Of a stretch of DNA of 64,000 nucleotides, positions 24,013 through 32,712 are shown piece after piece; the stretch's first letter is position 1; each line of letters starts with the position of its first letter. The notes under the pieces are model-generated. The model saw only the letters and a list, made by a program, of their open reading frames with translations, made no database searches and had not been told where the DNA came from. A program made the translations under genes and the position numbers. The stretch covers positions 326,423-390,422 of the forward strand of contig NZ_QUHC01000005.1 of assembly GCF_003479425.1 (NCBI RefSeq), read 5' to 3'. Source of the stretch: Odoribacter sp. AF15-53 (GTDB lineage: Bacteria > Bacteroidota > Bacteroidia > Bacteroidales > Marinifilaceae).

Positions 24013-25500
24013 TTATATAAATGTCATTAATGCTTTCCGGTCTATCTTCCCGCTCGTGTTTAGCGGGAATTCTTCCAGAAGATGAATTTCTGTCGGTATC
24101 ATGTAAGTCGGCAGGTGTTGTTTCAAGTGTTGTAACAGTTCATTCCGGTCACAGGCGGTTGAGCCGATAAACAGGTGAAGCTGGCAGCCCCCGTCTTCTG
24201 CTTTCTTGGGAACGACAACGGCGTTCGTCTCGTTTGGGAAGAATTTCTTGGCCCTGTATTCAATCTCGCTTAGTTCCACCCGGAAACCTTGCACTTTTAC
24301 TTGGTAATCTTTTCTACCGCGATAGATGATATCTCCGTCCGAGTCCACGTGACAGAGGTCCCCCGTTTTATAATATATTTCTCCGTCTACACGGGCGAAT
24401 ACTTGTTCCGTCTTCTCCCGGTCTTTCCAGTATCCCGCCATGATCTGATCACCGCTTACCCATAGTTCACCTTGTTCTCCCGGGATGACAGGGTGGCCTT
24501 TTTCGTCCATAATGAGCGTTTCGATTCCCTCAAAGGGTTTCCCGATGGCAATCATGCCATTGTGGTGCTTGCAGTTTTCCCGGGGAATCAGGTAGACCGT
24601 GCAGTAAATCGTGGCTTCCGTGGGGCCGTAGAAATTCACGAATTCGGCGTTCGGGGCACATGGTCTGAAACGTTCGAGTAAATCGGCATTGGCGGCCTCG
24701 GCTGTCACGACGAGGAATTTCAATTTTGGAACATGAATCTCGTCGAAATAGGGTGATAAGAATTGTAACACGGAGGGAGGTATGGTCACGTGGGTTAATT
24801 CCTCGTCTTCCATTAACTCGTACACTCTCATGTATTTCAGTTTATCCGATCCTACCGTGTAGATGCAAGCCCCGAGCGTCAACGGGTAAAGGGTTGATAC
24901 CACGGAAACATCGAAGGTCAATTCGAACATTTGCAGCATCCGGTCCGTCGGGCCCAGTCTCCAGTCCAGATGTCTGTAGGTCTCGTAGAAGGCATTCAGG
25001 TTCTTCCGGGTGATTTGTACGCCTTTGGGTACTCCGGTACTACCTGAAGTGAAAATGATATAGGCGTTGGTGTCTTCATCGTGTTTGATATCAAGAAGAT
25101 TTTTCCCCGGGGTGTCGTCCCGCAGTTCTAATGTTGAAATACATTTCATCCCGTCGGGGAGACTTTCCACGATCTCCGACGGCGTACTGTGCAACACGAT
25201 GTTCATTCCGGTGATTTCAGCGATCGTCCTGTTCCGGCTAGCCGGGTAGCTGGGGTGTAAAATAACGTAGGTCTTCCCCGATAACAATACGGCCAATATA
25301 GAGGCGTACGTTTCAATACGATCTTCCGCGACGATTCCGATGATGTCTCCCTGAGTCCCTTGCACCGAGGGCATGATCCCTTGTACACGGGCAAATACCT
25401 CTTTATAAGTATACGAGGTGCCGTCTATCACAAAAGCCGCATTATTCGGGTACTTTTTGTAGGCCCGAACGATGTCTTTAAGTATGTCCTTTCTATCCAT
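24013..25500 (-). CDS. amino-acid adenylation enzyme (DltA-like D-alanine:carrier ligase)
   Basis: A 495-residue ANL-superfamily ligase, the length of DltA. Core motifs are all visible: A3 YIIFTSGSTGVPKGV near residue 150, A5 NFYGPTEATIYC near residue 290, A7 YKTGDL near 375, A8 GRKDYQVKVQGFRVELSEIE near 390, and the A10 catalytic lysine in NTSGKIDRKAL near the end. It would adenylate an amino acid and load it on the adjacent carrier protein. D-alanine is suggested by the operon layout only; stand-alone adenylation domains for other amino acids look alike. It is the first gene of the operon, divergent from cbiA across about 190 bases. Confidence 0.83.
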   Translation of the reverse strand: MDRKDILKDIVRAYKKYPNNAAFVIDGTSYTYKEVFARVQGIMPSVQGTQGDIIGIVAEDRIETYASILAVLLSGKTYVILHPSYPASRNRTIAEITGMNIVLHSTPSEIVESLPDGMKCISTLELRDDTPGKNLLDIKHDEDTNAYIIFTSGSTGVPKGVQITRKNLNAFYETYRHLDWRLGPTDRMLQMFELTFDVSVVSTLYPLTLGACIYTVGSDKLKYMRVYELMEDEELTHVTIPPSVLQFLSPYFDEIHVPKLKFLVVTAEAANADLLERFRPCAPNAEFVNFYGPTEATIYCTVYLIPRENCKHHNGMIAIGKPFEGIETLIMDEKGHPVIPGEQGELWVSGDQIMAGYWKDREKTEQVFARVDGEIYYKTGDLCHVDSDGDIIYRGRKDYQVKVQGFRVELSEIEYRAKKFFPNETNAVVVPKKAEDGGCQLHLFIGSTACDRNELLQHLKQHLPTYMIPTEIHLLEEFPLNTSGKIDRKALMTFI

Positions 25501-25663
25501 AAATCATTCCGTTCTATATTCAATAGCCTATTTCACTGATAATCCCCTGTAGTGTGATTAAAATTTTCCTATTTTGTAGCCTTCTTGAATACAGTAACGG
25601 CACAAAATTAATTTTTTATCGCAAACATCCAATGTTATTATCTCTTTATATTTTAGGAAGTTT

Positions 25664-25671
25664 TATATTTG
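25664..25671 (+). promoter_or_regulatory. TAnnTTTG promoter element upstream of cbiA
   Basis: TATATTTG, 20 bases before the cbiA ATG. The -33 TTG is not obvious. It helps to reject the longer frame that starts at 25554. Confidence 0.5.
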
Positions 25672-25691
25672 CGAATAAAAACAGGAAGAAA

Positions 25692-26999
25692 ATGCGAAAA
25701 CCTATAATCATGATCGGGGCGGCAACTTCCGGGAGCGGGAAGACGACGTTCACGCTGGGGCTGTTGCGTTTGTTGAAAAATCGGGGGATGAAGGTGCAAC
25801 CTTTCAAGTGCGGTCCCGATTATATCGACACGAAACATCACGCTATGGCCGCGGGGGAGGAGTCTGTGAATCTGGATACATTTATGGCTTCCGGGAAGCA
25901 CGTGAAGCAACTGTTTTCACGTTATGGGAATACGAGTGATATTTGTGTGGCAGAAGGTGTGATGGGATTGTTTGACGGGTACGATGGGATGAAAGGAAGT
26001 AGTGCGGAGATTGCCGGGTTGATCGGAATTCCGGTCGTGTTGGTGTTGAATGCGAAGTCCACGGCTTATTCCGTGGCTCCGGTGTTGTACGGGTTCAAGC
26101 ATTTTTACCCGGGAATCCGGATCGTTGGGGTCGTGTTTAATTTCGTGGCCTCGGAAGCGCATTATGCTTATTTGCAGCAAGCCTGCGGGGATGCAGGAGT
26201 CGAGGCTTTGGGGTATCTCCCTAAAGATGATCGTATTGTTATCCCGTCCCGTCATTTGGGTTTGTCTATTGATGAATCGTTTTGTTTTGATGCTTTCGCC
26301 GACCGGGTGGCCGGGGTGGTGGATAAAACCGTGAATGTCGATCGGTTGCTGGAGTTGTGTACGGTTGATTTTCCTGTTTATGAAGAGAAGATGACAGATG
26401 TTTCTGAAAAGACGAGAATAGCCATAGCCCGGGATGAAGCTTTTAATTTTATGTACCGGGAGAACATCGAGGCGTTGAGACGGGAGGGGAAGGTCGTGTT
26501 TTTTAGTCCTTTGCGGGATGAAGTGTTGCCGGAAGCAGATTTCTTATATTTGCCGGGAGGATATCCCGAACTGTATTTGTCGGAATTGTCGGCAAACGGG
26601 AAGATGCGGTCTGCGATCCGGGAATATTGTGAGGCTGGGGGACACGTTTTAGCGGAATGTGGCGGGATGATGTATTTATGTGACAGTATTACGGGGAATG
26701 ACAGTAAAGAGTACCCTATGGTCGGCGTGTTGAAACAGCGGGCAACGATGGAACAAATGAAGCTGAAACTAGGGTATCGGGAAGTTCGTTTTGAAGATCA
26801 AGTCGTACGGGGCCACGAGTTCCATTATTCGCGGGTGTTGCCGGGAGATCATCCTTTATCGACGATAGGTAAGGTGTATAACGCCAAGGGTATTGAGGTA
26901 GATACGTTGATATTCACGTATAAGAATGTGTTGGCAAGTTATATCCATTTTTATTGGGGGGAGATCGGGATCGGTTATTTCCGGGAGAAGGTAAAATGA
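25692..26999 (+). CDS. cbiA: cobyrinate a,c-diamide synthase
   Basis: A 435-residue glutamine amidotransferase that amidates the a and c side chains of cobyrinate. The N-terminal half is a dethiobiotin-synthetase-like ATPase with the P-loop ATSGSGKTTFTLGLL, the CGPDYID motif and VAEGVMGLFDGYDG. The C-terminal half is a class I amidotransferase with the nucleophile cysteine in VLAECGGMMYLCD and a late histidine in GHEFHYS. The length is normal for CbiA. The start at 25692 gives a standard N terminus (MRKPIIMIGAATSG); the frame is open upstream for 46 codons that look non-coding. It leads the second cobalamin block, with the ferritin gene 110 bases downstream. Confidence 0.95.
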   Translation: MRKPIIMIGAATSGSGKTTFTLGLLRLLKNRGMKVQPFKCGPDYIDTKHHAMAAGEESVNLDTFMASGKHVKQLFSRYGNTSDICVAEGVMGLFDGYDGMKGSSAEIAGLIGIPVVLVLNAKSTAYSVAPVLYGFKHFYPGIRIVGVVFNFVASEAHYAYLQQACGDAGVEALGYLPKDDRIVIPSRHLGLSIDESFCFDAFADRVAGVVDKTVNVDRLLELCTVDFPVYEEKMTDVSEKTRIAIARDEAFNFMYRENIEALRREGKVVFFSPLRDEVLPEADFLYLPGGYPELYLSELSANGKMRSAIREYCEAGGHVLAECGGMMYLCDSITGNDSKEYPMVGVLKQRATMEQMKLKLGYREVRFEDQVVRGHEFHYSRVLPGDHPLSTIGKVYNAKGIEVDTLIFTYKNVLASYIHFYWGEIGIGYFREKVK

Positions 27000-27109
27000 C
27001 AGTTTGTCTTGTGGCAAGTTAAAAATGACAGTATATTAAAATGGCATGTAAATTGTTTTTTACTGTATAAAAAGAAAGACAAATAATAATGATTTAATAA
27101 TCAATAATT

Positions 27110-27592
27110 ATGATGACTGAGAATTTAGTAAAAGCATTTAATGCTCAGGTTAATGCGGAGATGTGGTCTTCAAATTTGTATTTATCCATGTCTGTGTATT
27201 TTGCACAGAACGGTTATGCCGGAATGGCCAAGTGGATGAGAGCACAATCTAAAGAAGAGTTGGAACATGCTTACGAAATGATTGATTTCGTGATTAAACG
27301 CGGGGGAAATGTGGAGATAGGGCAGGTTAGCGTGGTTCCCACGGCGTGGGGTTCCGTGCTGGAAGTTTTCGAGCATGTTTATCAACATGAATGTCATGTT
27401 TCCAAGCTGATTGATGATTTGTTGGATGTTGCCATAAAAGAAAATGACAAGGCCGCGCAGAATTTTATTAACGGTTTTGTTAACGAACAAGTTGAAGAAG
27501 AAGATTCTGCACAGGCTATTGTTGACAGAATTAAGATGATGAATGGGCACAACCTGATTTATTTGGATGATAAGTTAGGAGAACGAAAATAA
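27110..27592 (+). CDS. ftnA: non-heme ferritin
   Basis: A 160-residue four-helix ferritin. Ferroxidase ligands are seen in the expected places: Glu near residue 17, the EELEHAYEMIDFV stretch around residues 50-62 with Glu and His, and Glu in the QVEEEDSAQ segment near residue 128. It oxidises and stores iron in a 24-subunit shell in the cytoplasm. There is no methionine ligand motif of bacterioferritin heme sites that I can point to. The start may be the first or second of two adjacent ATGs. It stands alone between cbiA and the minus-strand cbiB, with a strong terminator behind it; its placement in a cobalamin cluster is unexplained. Confidence 0.92.
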   Translation: MMTENLVKAFNAQVNAEMWSSNLYLSMSVYFAQNGYAGMAKWMRAQSKEELEHAYEMIDFVIKRGGNVEIGQVSVVPTAWGSVLEVFEHVYQHECHVSKLIDDLLDVAIKENDKAAQNFINGFVNEQVEEEDSAQAIVDRIKMMNGHNLIYLDDKLGERK

Positions 27593-27607
27593 GGAAGTGT
27601 TCGAGAA

Positions 27608-27646
27608 ATAAGAAAAGACTACTGGTTAAAGTAGTCTTTTCTTATT
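27608..27646. terminator. bidirectional intrinsic terminator after ferritin and cbiB
   Basis: AATAAGAAAAGACTAC (27608-27623) and GTAGTCTTTTCTTATT (27631-27646) pair perfectly over 16 bases with a 7-base loop, with T-rich tails on both strands. It separates the convergent ferritin and cbiB genes. Confidence 0.88.
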
Positions 27647-27651
27647 TTAAT

Positions 27652-28611
27652 CTATCCAAGTAAGTAATAAATGAAGCAAATCATGACAACCGTGATTCTG
27701 CATACCGTTAGATTGATGCGGGCGGTTCGCTTGTAATCTTCAATGGATAATTCCCGGTCGTTTGTCCCGATATAAGGTTTCTCGACGAGTACGCCATGAT
27801 AAATATTGGGTCCCCCGAAGCGGCAATCCAAAATGCCTGCCATGGCGGATTCCGGGTAGCCGGAATTCGGACTGGCGTGTTGTCGGGCGTATTTCCGAAT
27901 GAAGGCGAATATCCCTTTTCGATAACCGGACAGCGCGATGAATAGTGCGGTTAGGCGGGCCGGAATATAGTTCAGGATATCATCCAGGTGAGCGGAACAA
28001 CACCCGAAATCTTTGTACCGGGCATCTTTATAGCCGATCATGGAATCCAACGTGTTGACCATTTTATAAGCCATCATGGCGGGGAATCCGCCGAGAGCGT
28101 AAAAGAACAAGGGAGCGACAACCCCGTCACTGAGATTTTCGGCCATGGTTTCCAACACGGCGGTATATATTTTTTTAGGAGACAGTTGGCTGGTATCTCT
28201 CCCCACGATCCATGAAAGGCGCTTGCGTCCGGCTTCTAATCCTTGGTTTTCCAGAGTCTGTATGACTTCACCGCCTTCTTGTATCAGGCTGTGGTTGGCC
28301 AAGCCGTAGAACACGAAAACAGAGGCAATGATATAATACGCGATCGGGTGCAACTGCCAACTTCCCCATGCGATCAATCCTCCTAATGCCAGCGTGCCTA
28401 GCGGGAGTAAGACGGCAACGATACATCCGTTCCGTTTTTTATGATTCCCTTTATTCAGACGGTGTTCACACCACCCGATGATATTCCCGAATGCCACGAT
28501 GGGATGGGGTAACTTCCGGGGATCTCCAAAAATGCGATCTAGGAGGTACCCGATAATCAGCGGAATGATTACAATTGAGAATTGAGAATTGAGAATTGAA
28601 AGTGAAGACAT
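27652..28611 (-). CDS. cbiB: adenosylcobinamide-phosphate synthase
   Basis: A 319-residue integral membrane protein of CbiB length with about five membrane segments. Family motifs are visible: LLDRIFGDPRKLPHPIVAFG near residues 23-42, the DGVVAPLFF stretch near 177, and MVNTLDSMIGYKDARYKDFG near 205-224. It attaches aminopropanol phosphate to adenosylcobyric acid. The N terminus (SILNSQFSI) is encoded by copies of the GAATTGA repeat common in the intergenic DNA here, so the repeat has either entered the gene or been taken as start sequence. It lies 11 bases downstream of cobD, whose product makes its amine substrate. Confidence 0.93.
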   Translation of the reverse strand: MSSLSILNSQFSIVIIPLIIGYLLDRIFGDPRKLPHPIVAFGNIIGWCEHRLNKGNHKKRNGCIVAVLLPLGTLALGGLIAWGSWQLHPIAYYIIASVFVFYGLANHSLIQEGGEVIQTLENQGLEAGRKRLSWIVGRDTSQLSPKKIYTAVLETMAENLSDGVVAPLFFYALGGFPAMMAYKMVNTLDSMIGYKDARYKDFGCCSAHLDDILNYIPARLTALFIALSGYRKGIFAFIRKYARQHASPNSGYPESAMAGILDCRFGGPNIYHGVLVEKPYIGTNDRELSIEDYKRTARINLTVCRITVVMICFIYYLLG

Positions 28612-28622
28612 GGCGGTAGTAA

Positions 28623-29639
28623 TTATAGATCGGGAATAGGCATGGATTTTAAGGCATTGATTAACATGTTGTTTTTCTCTTCCGACAAGGTGTTTACCCG
28701 GAAGTAATGTTCGTTTAAACCTCTGAAATTCGATGCATCCCGGATTAAAATTCCGAAATTTTTCAAAAGTTGCTGTTTTAATACACGAGTGTCGTGTAGT
28801 GTGTGAACGAGGAAGAATGAAGTTCCCGATTCAAGAGAGGTGAAACCGGGAATTTCATCGAGTGCCTGGACGAAATGGGCTTTTCGTTTTAATAGTCTTT
28901 CGGTGTCAGGCAAAAGGTATTTCCCGTTTCGTAATAGGAATTTGCCGAGTTCAATGGCCAGCGCGTTCACGCTCCAGGGATGGGTAAAACGTCTGATACG
29001 TTCGATCAGAGTCGCGTGTCCTAGTAAGTATCCCAGACGTAGGCCGGGGATCGCGTAATTTTTTGTCATAGAATGAACGATCAGTAAATTAGGATAATCC
29101 GCCAGTAACGGTTCACAAGGCTGTGCCGTGGGGGCAAAATCAATGAAAGATTCGTCCACGACAAGTGTCATTTCGGGATATTGCTGCAAGATATGTTCTA
29201 TTTCTTCCCTGTCCCAGATGTGCCCGTTCGGGTTGTTGGGATTGCAGATAAACATCAGGTCGCCGCTTTGTGATTCGAAGTCCTTGAGGGGGACGAACAC
29301 TTGTTGATGATGATAAAGCGTGCAAGCGTCTTCGTATTCGGCAAATGACGGGGTGGGTAGAATCGTTTTGCAGCCCTCGAAAGCGTGGGCAATCAGGTAG
29401 AATAGTTCCGTGGCCCCGTTGCCTGCAAGTACGTTTTGAGGCTGTAAATTGTGGATACGTGCCACTTCATGAACAAATGATTCGGCAGCAGGTTCCGGGT
29501 AATGGAATATTTTGTCGAGTTGATTTGTAAGGACTGACCGAAGAATATCCGTTTCGGCATCGTACCATACGTTTGTTGAGAAATTTGCTTTAACATTTAT
29601 GTTCGATTTGTATATATCGTCACCGTGTCCGTTCAGCAT
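28623..29639 (-). CDS. cobD: threonine-phosphate decarboxylase, CobD-type aminotransferase-fold enzyme
   Basis: A 338-residue PLP enzyme of fold type I. The lysine that binds PLP is in IVHSMTKNYAIPGLRLGY near residues 205-222, the cofactor aspartate region in LVVDESFIDFAP near 175, and the NPNNPNG motif near 148. In this position it would decarboxylate L-threonine-O-3-phosphate to aminopropanol phosphate for CbiB next door. It resembles histidinol-phosphate aminotransferase, which is the alternative if context is ignored. I place the start at ATG 29639, one base after cbiP stops; a longer frame to 29681 overlaps cbiP. Confidence 0.9.
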   Translation of the reverse strand: MLNGHGDDIYKSNINVKANFSTNVWYDAETDILRSVLTNQLDKIFHYPEPAAESFVHEVARIHNLQPQNVLAGNGATELFYLIAHAFEGCKTILPTPSFAEYEDACTLYHHQQVFVPLKDFESQSGDLMFICNPNNPNGHIWDREEIEHILQQYPEMTLVVDESFIDFAPTAQPCEPLLADYPNLLIVHSMTKNYAIPGLRLGYLLGHATLIERIRRFTHPWSVNALAIELGKFLLRNGKYLLPDTERLLKRKAHFVQALDEIPGFTSLESGTSFFLVHTLHDTRVLKQQLLKNFGILIRDASNFRGLNEHYFRVNTLSEEKNNMLINALKSMPIPDL

Positions 29640-29640
29640 A

Positions 29641-31116
29641 TTATTTTGTTTTAAGGGTAGAGTAAATGTATTGTAGGTCAACGCATGCGCGCACGTGTTC
29701 TGCCAGTTTATCGTATTGTTGATTCTTGAAATCCGTGTAATTGAATGTTGTGGGTGTCGCTTGTGTCAGACCTTCGGCCAGTTCATTGAGAACGACGTCA
29801 TTATCTAGTATTCCATGAAGGTAACTTCCCCAGCATTTGTCATTCAGCAGATACCCGTCCTCCCGACCGTCCTCTAGCCGGTTTAATGATGATGCCGTGC
29901 TTCCGTCCAATAGCGTGGTTTTACCCATGTGTATCTCGTATCCCCGGCAGGTGTCCGGGTGATTCCGAAATTGGAATCGGCTCTGGCGGGTTACTTTCTC
30001 GGGCTCCATAACGGTGATCAGGGGCAGGATTCCTAATCCCGGAATGGAGGTCGTTTCTCCTTCTATTCGGTCGGGATCTTCAATACGAGCTCCTAGCATT
30101 TGGTAGCCCCCGCAGATTCCGATCACTTTTTTGCCGTCTTTATGTGCTCGGATGATCGCGTCTGCGATCCCATTCGCTTTGATATTTTGCAAATCGGCTA
30201 TCGTGTTTTTGGTTCCCGGTAGTATGATAATGTCGGCTTTACCGATCTCTTCCACGTTATTCGTGTAGTAAGTATGAAAACGTTCGTCCCGTTCCAGCAC
30301 ACTGAAATCCGTGAAGTTGGAGAGGCGTTTTAGTAGCACGATGGCCACGTTGATCTTGTCGCTTCCCGCTCTCGTGTTCTTGGATTCCAGTGACACGGAG
30401 TCTTCCTCCTCGATGTAAATGTCCCGGAAATAAGGGATCACCCCGACCACGGGAACGCCCGTGAGTTCATGAAGGATTTTCCGGCCCTCGTCGAAAAGAG
30501 AGATATCTCCCCTGAATTTGTTGATGATGATACCCTTGATTAATTTCTTCTCTTCTTCGGGAAGTAGCGCGATAGAACCGTACACGGAGGCAAATACCCC
30601 ACCTCGGTCAATGTCGGCAACCAAATAGGTGGCGGCTCCCGTGCGCAACGCCATGCGCATGTTCGTGATGTCCCGTTTTCGGAGATTGATTTCCGATATA
30701 CTCCCGGCTCCTTCCAGTACGATCGGAGAATAGCGGGCATGCAGGCGTTCGTAAGCGGCATAAGCTTGGTTGAATAGCTCTGCTTTGTTGTTTGCCATGA
30801 AATACTCCTTGGCGGACATGTTGCCAACGGGTTTTCCGTTTAGCACGACCTGCGAACTCTGTTCGTTCGTGGGTTTCAGCAACACGGGGTTCATGTCGCT
30901 TTCCGGCGGGATACCGCATGCTTCAGCTTGCACCGCCTGTGCTCGTCCGATTTCCAGCCCGTCGGGCGTGGAATACGAATTCAACGACATGTTTTGTGCT
31001 TTAAAAGGAGCCGGATGAAACCCGTCTTGTTTAAAAATGCGACAAAATGCCGTGTTGATAATACTTTTTCCTGCATCAGAGCAGGTACCGACAAACATGA
31101 TAGGACGAAACGACAT
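29641..31116 (-). CDS. cbiP: cobyric acid synthase
   Basis: A 491-residue amidotransferase that amidates the b, d, e and g side chains of adenosylcobyrinate a,c-diamide. The N-terminal P-loop reads FVGTCSDAGKS, followed by the family stretch FKAQNMSLNS. The C-terminal class I amidotransferase domain has its nucleophile cysteine in KKVIGICGGYQMLG near residue 340 and a histidine in GYEIHMG. The length is typical. It is the first gene of the cbiP-cobD-cbiB operon. Upstream is a repeat-filled 148-base spacer. Confidence 0.95.
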   Translation of the reverse strand: MSFRPIMFVGTCSDAGKSIINTAFCRIFKQDGFHPAPFKAQNMSLNSYSTPDGLEIGRAQAVQAEACGIPPESDMNPVLLKPTNEQSSQVVLNGKPVGNMSAKEYFMANNKAELFNQAYAAYERLHARYSPIVLEGAGSISEINLRKRDITNMRMALRTGAATYLVADIDRGGVFASVYGSIALLPEEEKKLIKGIIINKFRGDISLFDEGRKILHELTGVPVVGVIPYFRDIYIEEEDSVSLESKNTRAGSDKINVAIVLLKRLSNFTDFSVLERDERFHTYYTNNVEEIGKADIIILPGTKNTIADLQNIKANGIADAIIRAHKDGKKVIGICGGYQMLGARIEDPDRIEGETTSIPGLGILPLITVMEPEKVTRQSRFQFRNHPDTCRGYEIHMGKTTLLDGSTASSLNRLEDGREDGYLLNDKCWGSYLHGILDNDVVLNELAEGLTQATPTTFNYTDFKNQQYDKLAEHVRACVDLQYIYSTLKTK

Positions 31117-31264
31117 GCTAATTTTAGATTTTAGATTTTAAATTTTAGATTCCGATCGCACAAAGCCATTCCCATTTCTTGATTTATGATTTTAAATTCC
31201 GTGATTCGGCGGCTATGCTGCCGTAGACAAAGCGCCCCGCGAGGGTTCATAGACCTTATGGACT
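31117..31264. repeat. intergenic repeats upstream of cbiP, with inverted copy C of the GGACCCCTGCGGGG family
   Basis: The spacer opens with TTTAGATT runs (31121-31150), then ATTCCGATCGCACAAAGCC, then from about 31211 the inverted copy GCTGCCGTAGACAAAGCGCC and CCATAAGGT-type units that run into the last codons of the adenosyltransferase gene (its terminal Ser-Pro and stop at 31265). No promoter is obvious. Confidence 0.65.
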
Positions 31265-31837
31265 TTATGGACTTTTTTTCTTGTACAAAAATGCTTTCCA
31301 CCTTTCCTCCATGGCTCCCTGTTTATCCATTTCCCAGCGGGCCATGGTAAACAACAAGTCCGAGAGTCGATTTACAAAACGAAGGATGAGCGGGGGGACT
31401 TCGTCTGTTCTGTTCAATGTCCATAACCGCCTTTCTGCCCGGCGGGCTATCGTACGGGCCACGTGGCATTGAGCAGAAATGAGGGTTCCTCCCGGTAGAA
31501 TAAAATGAGTTGACGGGTGTTGCATCTCGGCATTCATCCGGTCAATTTGTTGTTCACAATACAGATCAATGTCTTCCGGAACCTTGTTCTGGTTCTGCTC
31601 CCGAACATCCGAGGGAGTAGCTACCTGCGACATGACAACCATTAACGCGCGTTGTATGCAGGCAAGTAACTCCTGACGTTCATCCTTCTCGTCCAGCATG
31701 GCCCGGATTACTCCTAGCGTGGCATTCAGTTCATCTAACGTGCCGTTCGCTTCGATTCGGATATCGTCTTTGTCTACCCGCTTCCCGCCGAATATCCCGG
31801 TTTTGCCTTTATCTCCGCCTTTCGTGTAAATTCTCAT
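31265..31837 (-). CDS. PduO-type cob(I)alamin adenosyltransferase
   Basis: A 190-residue ATP:corrinoid adenosyltransferase. The N-terminal ATP loop TKGGDKGKTGIF, the RIEANGTLDELNATLG helix and the C-terminal ARTIARRAERRLW with the late FVNRLSDLLF are family hallmarks. It adds the 5'-deoxyadenosyl group to the cobalt of cob(I)yrinate diamide or cobalamin. The final residues are encoded within a dispersed repeat, so the native end may have been altered. It lies downstream of the phosphatase gene with a tandem-repeat spacer between. Confidence 0.92.
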   Translation of the reverse strand: MRIYTKGGDKGKTGIFGGKRVDKDDIRIEANGTLDELNATLGVIRAMLDEKDERQELLACIQRALMVVMSQVATPSDVREQNQNKVPEDIDLYCEQQIDRMNAEMQHPSTHFILPGGTLISAQCHVARTIARRAERRLWTLNRTDEVPPLILRFVNRLSDLLFTMARWEMDKQGAMEERWKAFLYKKKSP

Positions 31838-31838
31838 A

Positions 31839-31912
31839 AGAATTGAAAATTGAAAATTGAAAATTGAGAATTGAAAATTGAAAATTGAGAATTGAAAATT
31901 GAAAATTGAAAA
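31839..31912. repeat. GAAAATT heptamer tandem repeat
   Basis: About ten near-perfect copies of a 7-base unit (GAAAATT, some GAGAATT) sit between the phosphatase and adenosyltransferase genes. The same unit is found in shorter runs at about 1437, 2778, 28575-28601, 33703-33750 and 34797. Confidence 0.85.
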
Positions 31913-31937
31913 TGGGGGATTTCGATTTCCAATTGGA

Positions 31938-32477
31938 TTATACTATTTGTTTTTTTTCATTTATGGTAAATCGTATACAACTGGTGTTTTCCATGATGGG
32001 CAAGTCGATCATATCGGTGGCTTTCTTCCCTTCGAGGTAAGCGATAATGGCACGATTGAAGGCTCCGTGACCGATTGCCAAAACACGTTGTCCCGGGAAA
32101 TTCTTTTTCAGGTAGTCGATAAAATCAATGGCTCGTTGAAAAAGAGTATCCAGAGATTCCACGCTGGGAGGCAGATTTAGCCAATCGACATCGTCCAGTT
32201 GTTTACCGGTATAGATACCCCAATCCATTTCCCGTAGTAAGGGGGTCGGGTGTGGCGTCAAACCGTGAGGTTTGGCGGCGGCCATAGCCGTGTCGTAGCT
32301 TCGAGCCAGATCGCTGGATACGACGCTGTCAATAATTTCGTCTTGCAGGGCTTCCGCCAGTTTTTTCGCCTGGGCGATACCCAAGGGTGATAACGTTCCG
32401 GGAAGTTGTCCCTGAAGTATATGTTGCTGATTCTCTAAAGTTTCCCCGTGTCGGGATAATATAAGTTCTATCATCAC
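31938..32477 (-). CDS. cobC: histidine-phosphatase-family protein, probable alpha-ribazole phosphatase
   Basis: A 179-residue phosphoglycerate-mutase-like phosphatase. The catalytic RHGE motif is in LILSRHGETLENQQ near residue 9, the second histidine in VLAIGHGAFNRAI near residue 140, and the acid residue in LLREMDWGIYTGK. In a cobalamin cluster this family removes the phosphate from alpha-ribazole phosphate or from adenosylcobalamin phosphate. The family is broad, so the substrate rests on context. It may start at either of two adjacent ATGs. The 220 bases upstream (32478-32700) are AT-rich and must hold divergent promoters, which I could not pin down. Confidence 0.8.
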   Translation of the reverse strand: MMIELILSRHGETLENQQHILQGQLPGTLSPLGIAQAKKLAEALQDEIIDSVVSSDLARSYDTAMAAAKPHGLTPHPTPLLREMDWGIYTGKQLDDVDWLNLPPSVESLDTLFQRAIDFIDYLKKNFPGQRVLAIGHGAFNRAIIAYLEGKKATDMIDLPIMENTSCIRFTINEKKQIV

Positions 32478-32712
32478 TACTTTTTAAAACATCCAATAGA
32501 CAAAAGTAGTAAACAATTAGATTTTTCAACATAGTAGTTGAAAATATCCATAACTTCTTTCTGGTGTTTGTTTTCGCATTTTTCGAATACGATATTCATA
32601 AAACGTTGTGTTATTTGTATCTACAAAACAAATGGAAATTTTAGTATCTTTTGTTTTTTGATGAAGAATTGATTCTTTGTAGATTTGTTTCCCGAAAGGA
32701 GTGGGTAAAAAA

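Noticed and set aside
25554..25691. N-terminal extension of CbiA
   Set aside because: The 46 codons are AT-rich, overlap a TAnnTTTG promoter and have no homology to the CbiA N terminus.
31839..31912. CRISPR-like array
   Set aside because: The units are 7 bases with no spacers and no cas genes nearby; it is a simple tandem repeat.
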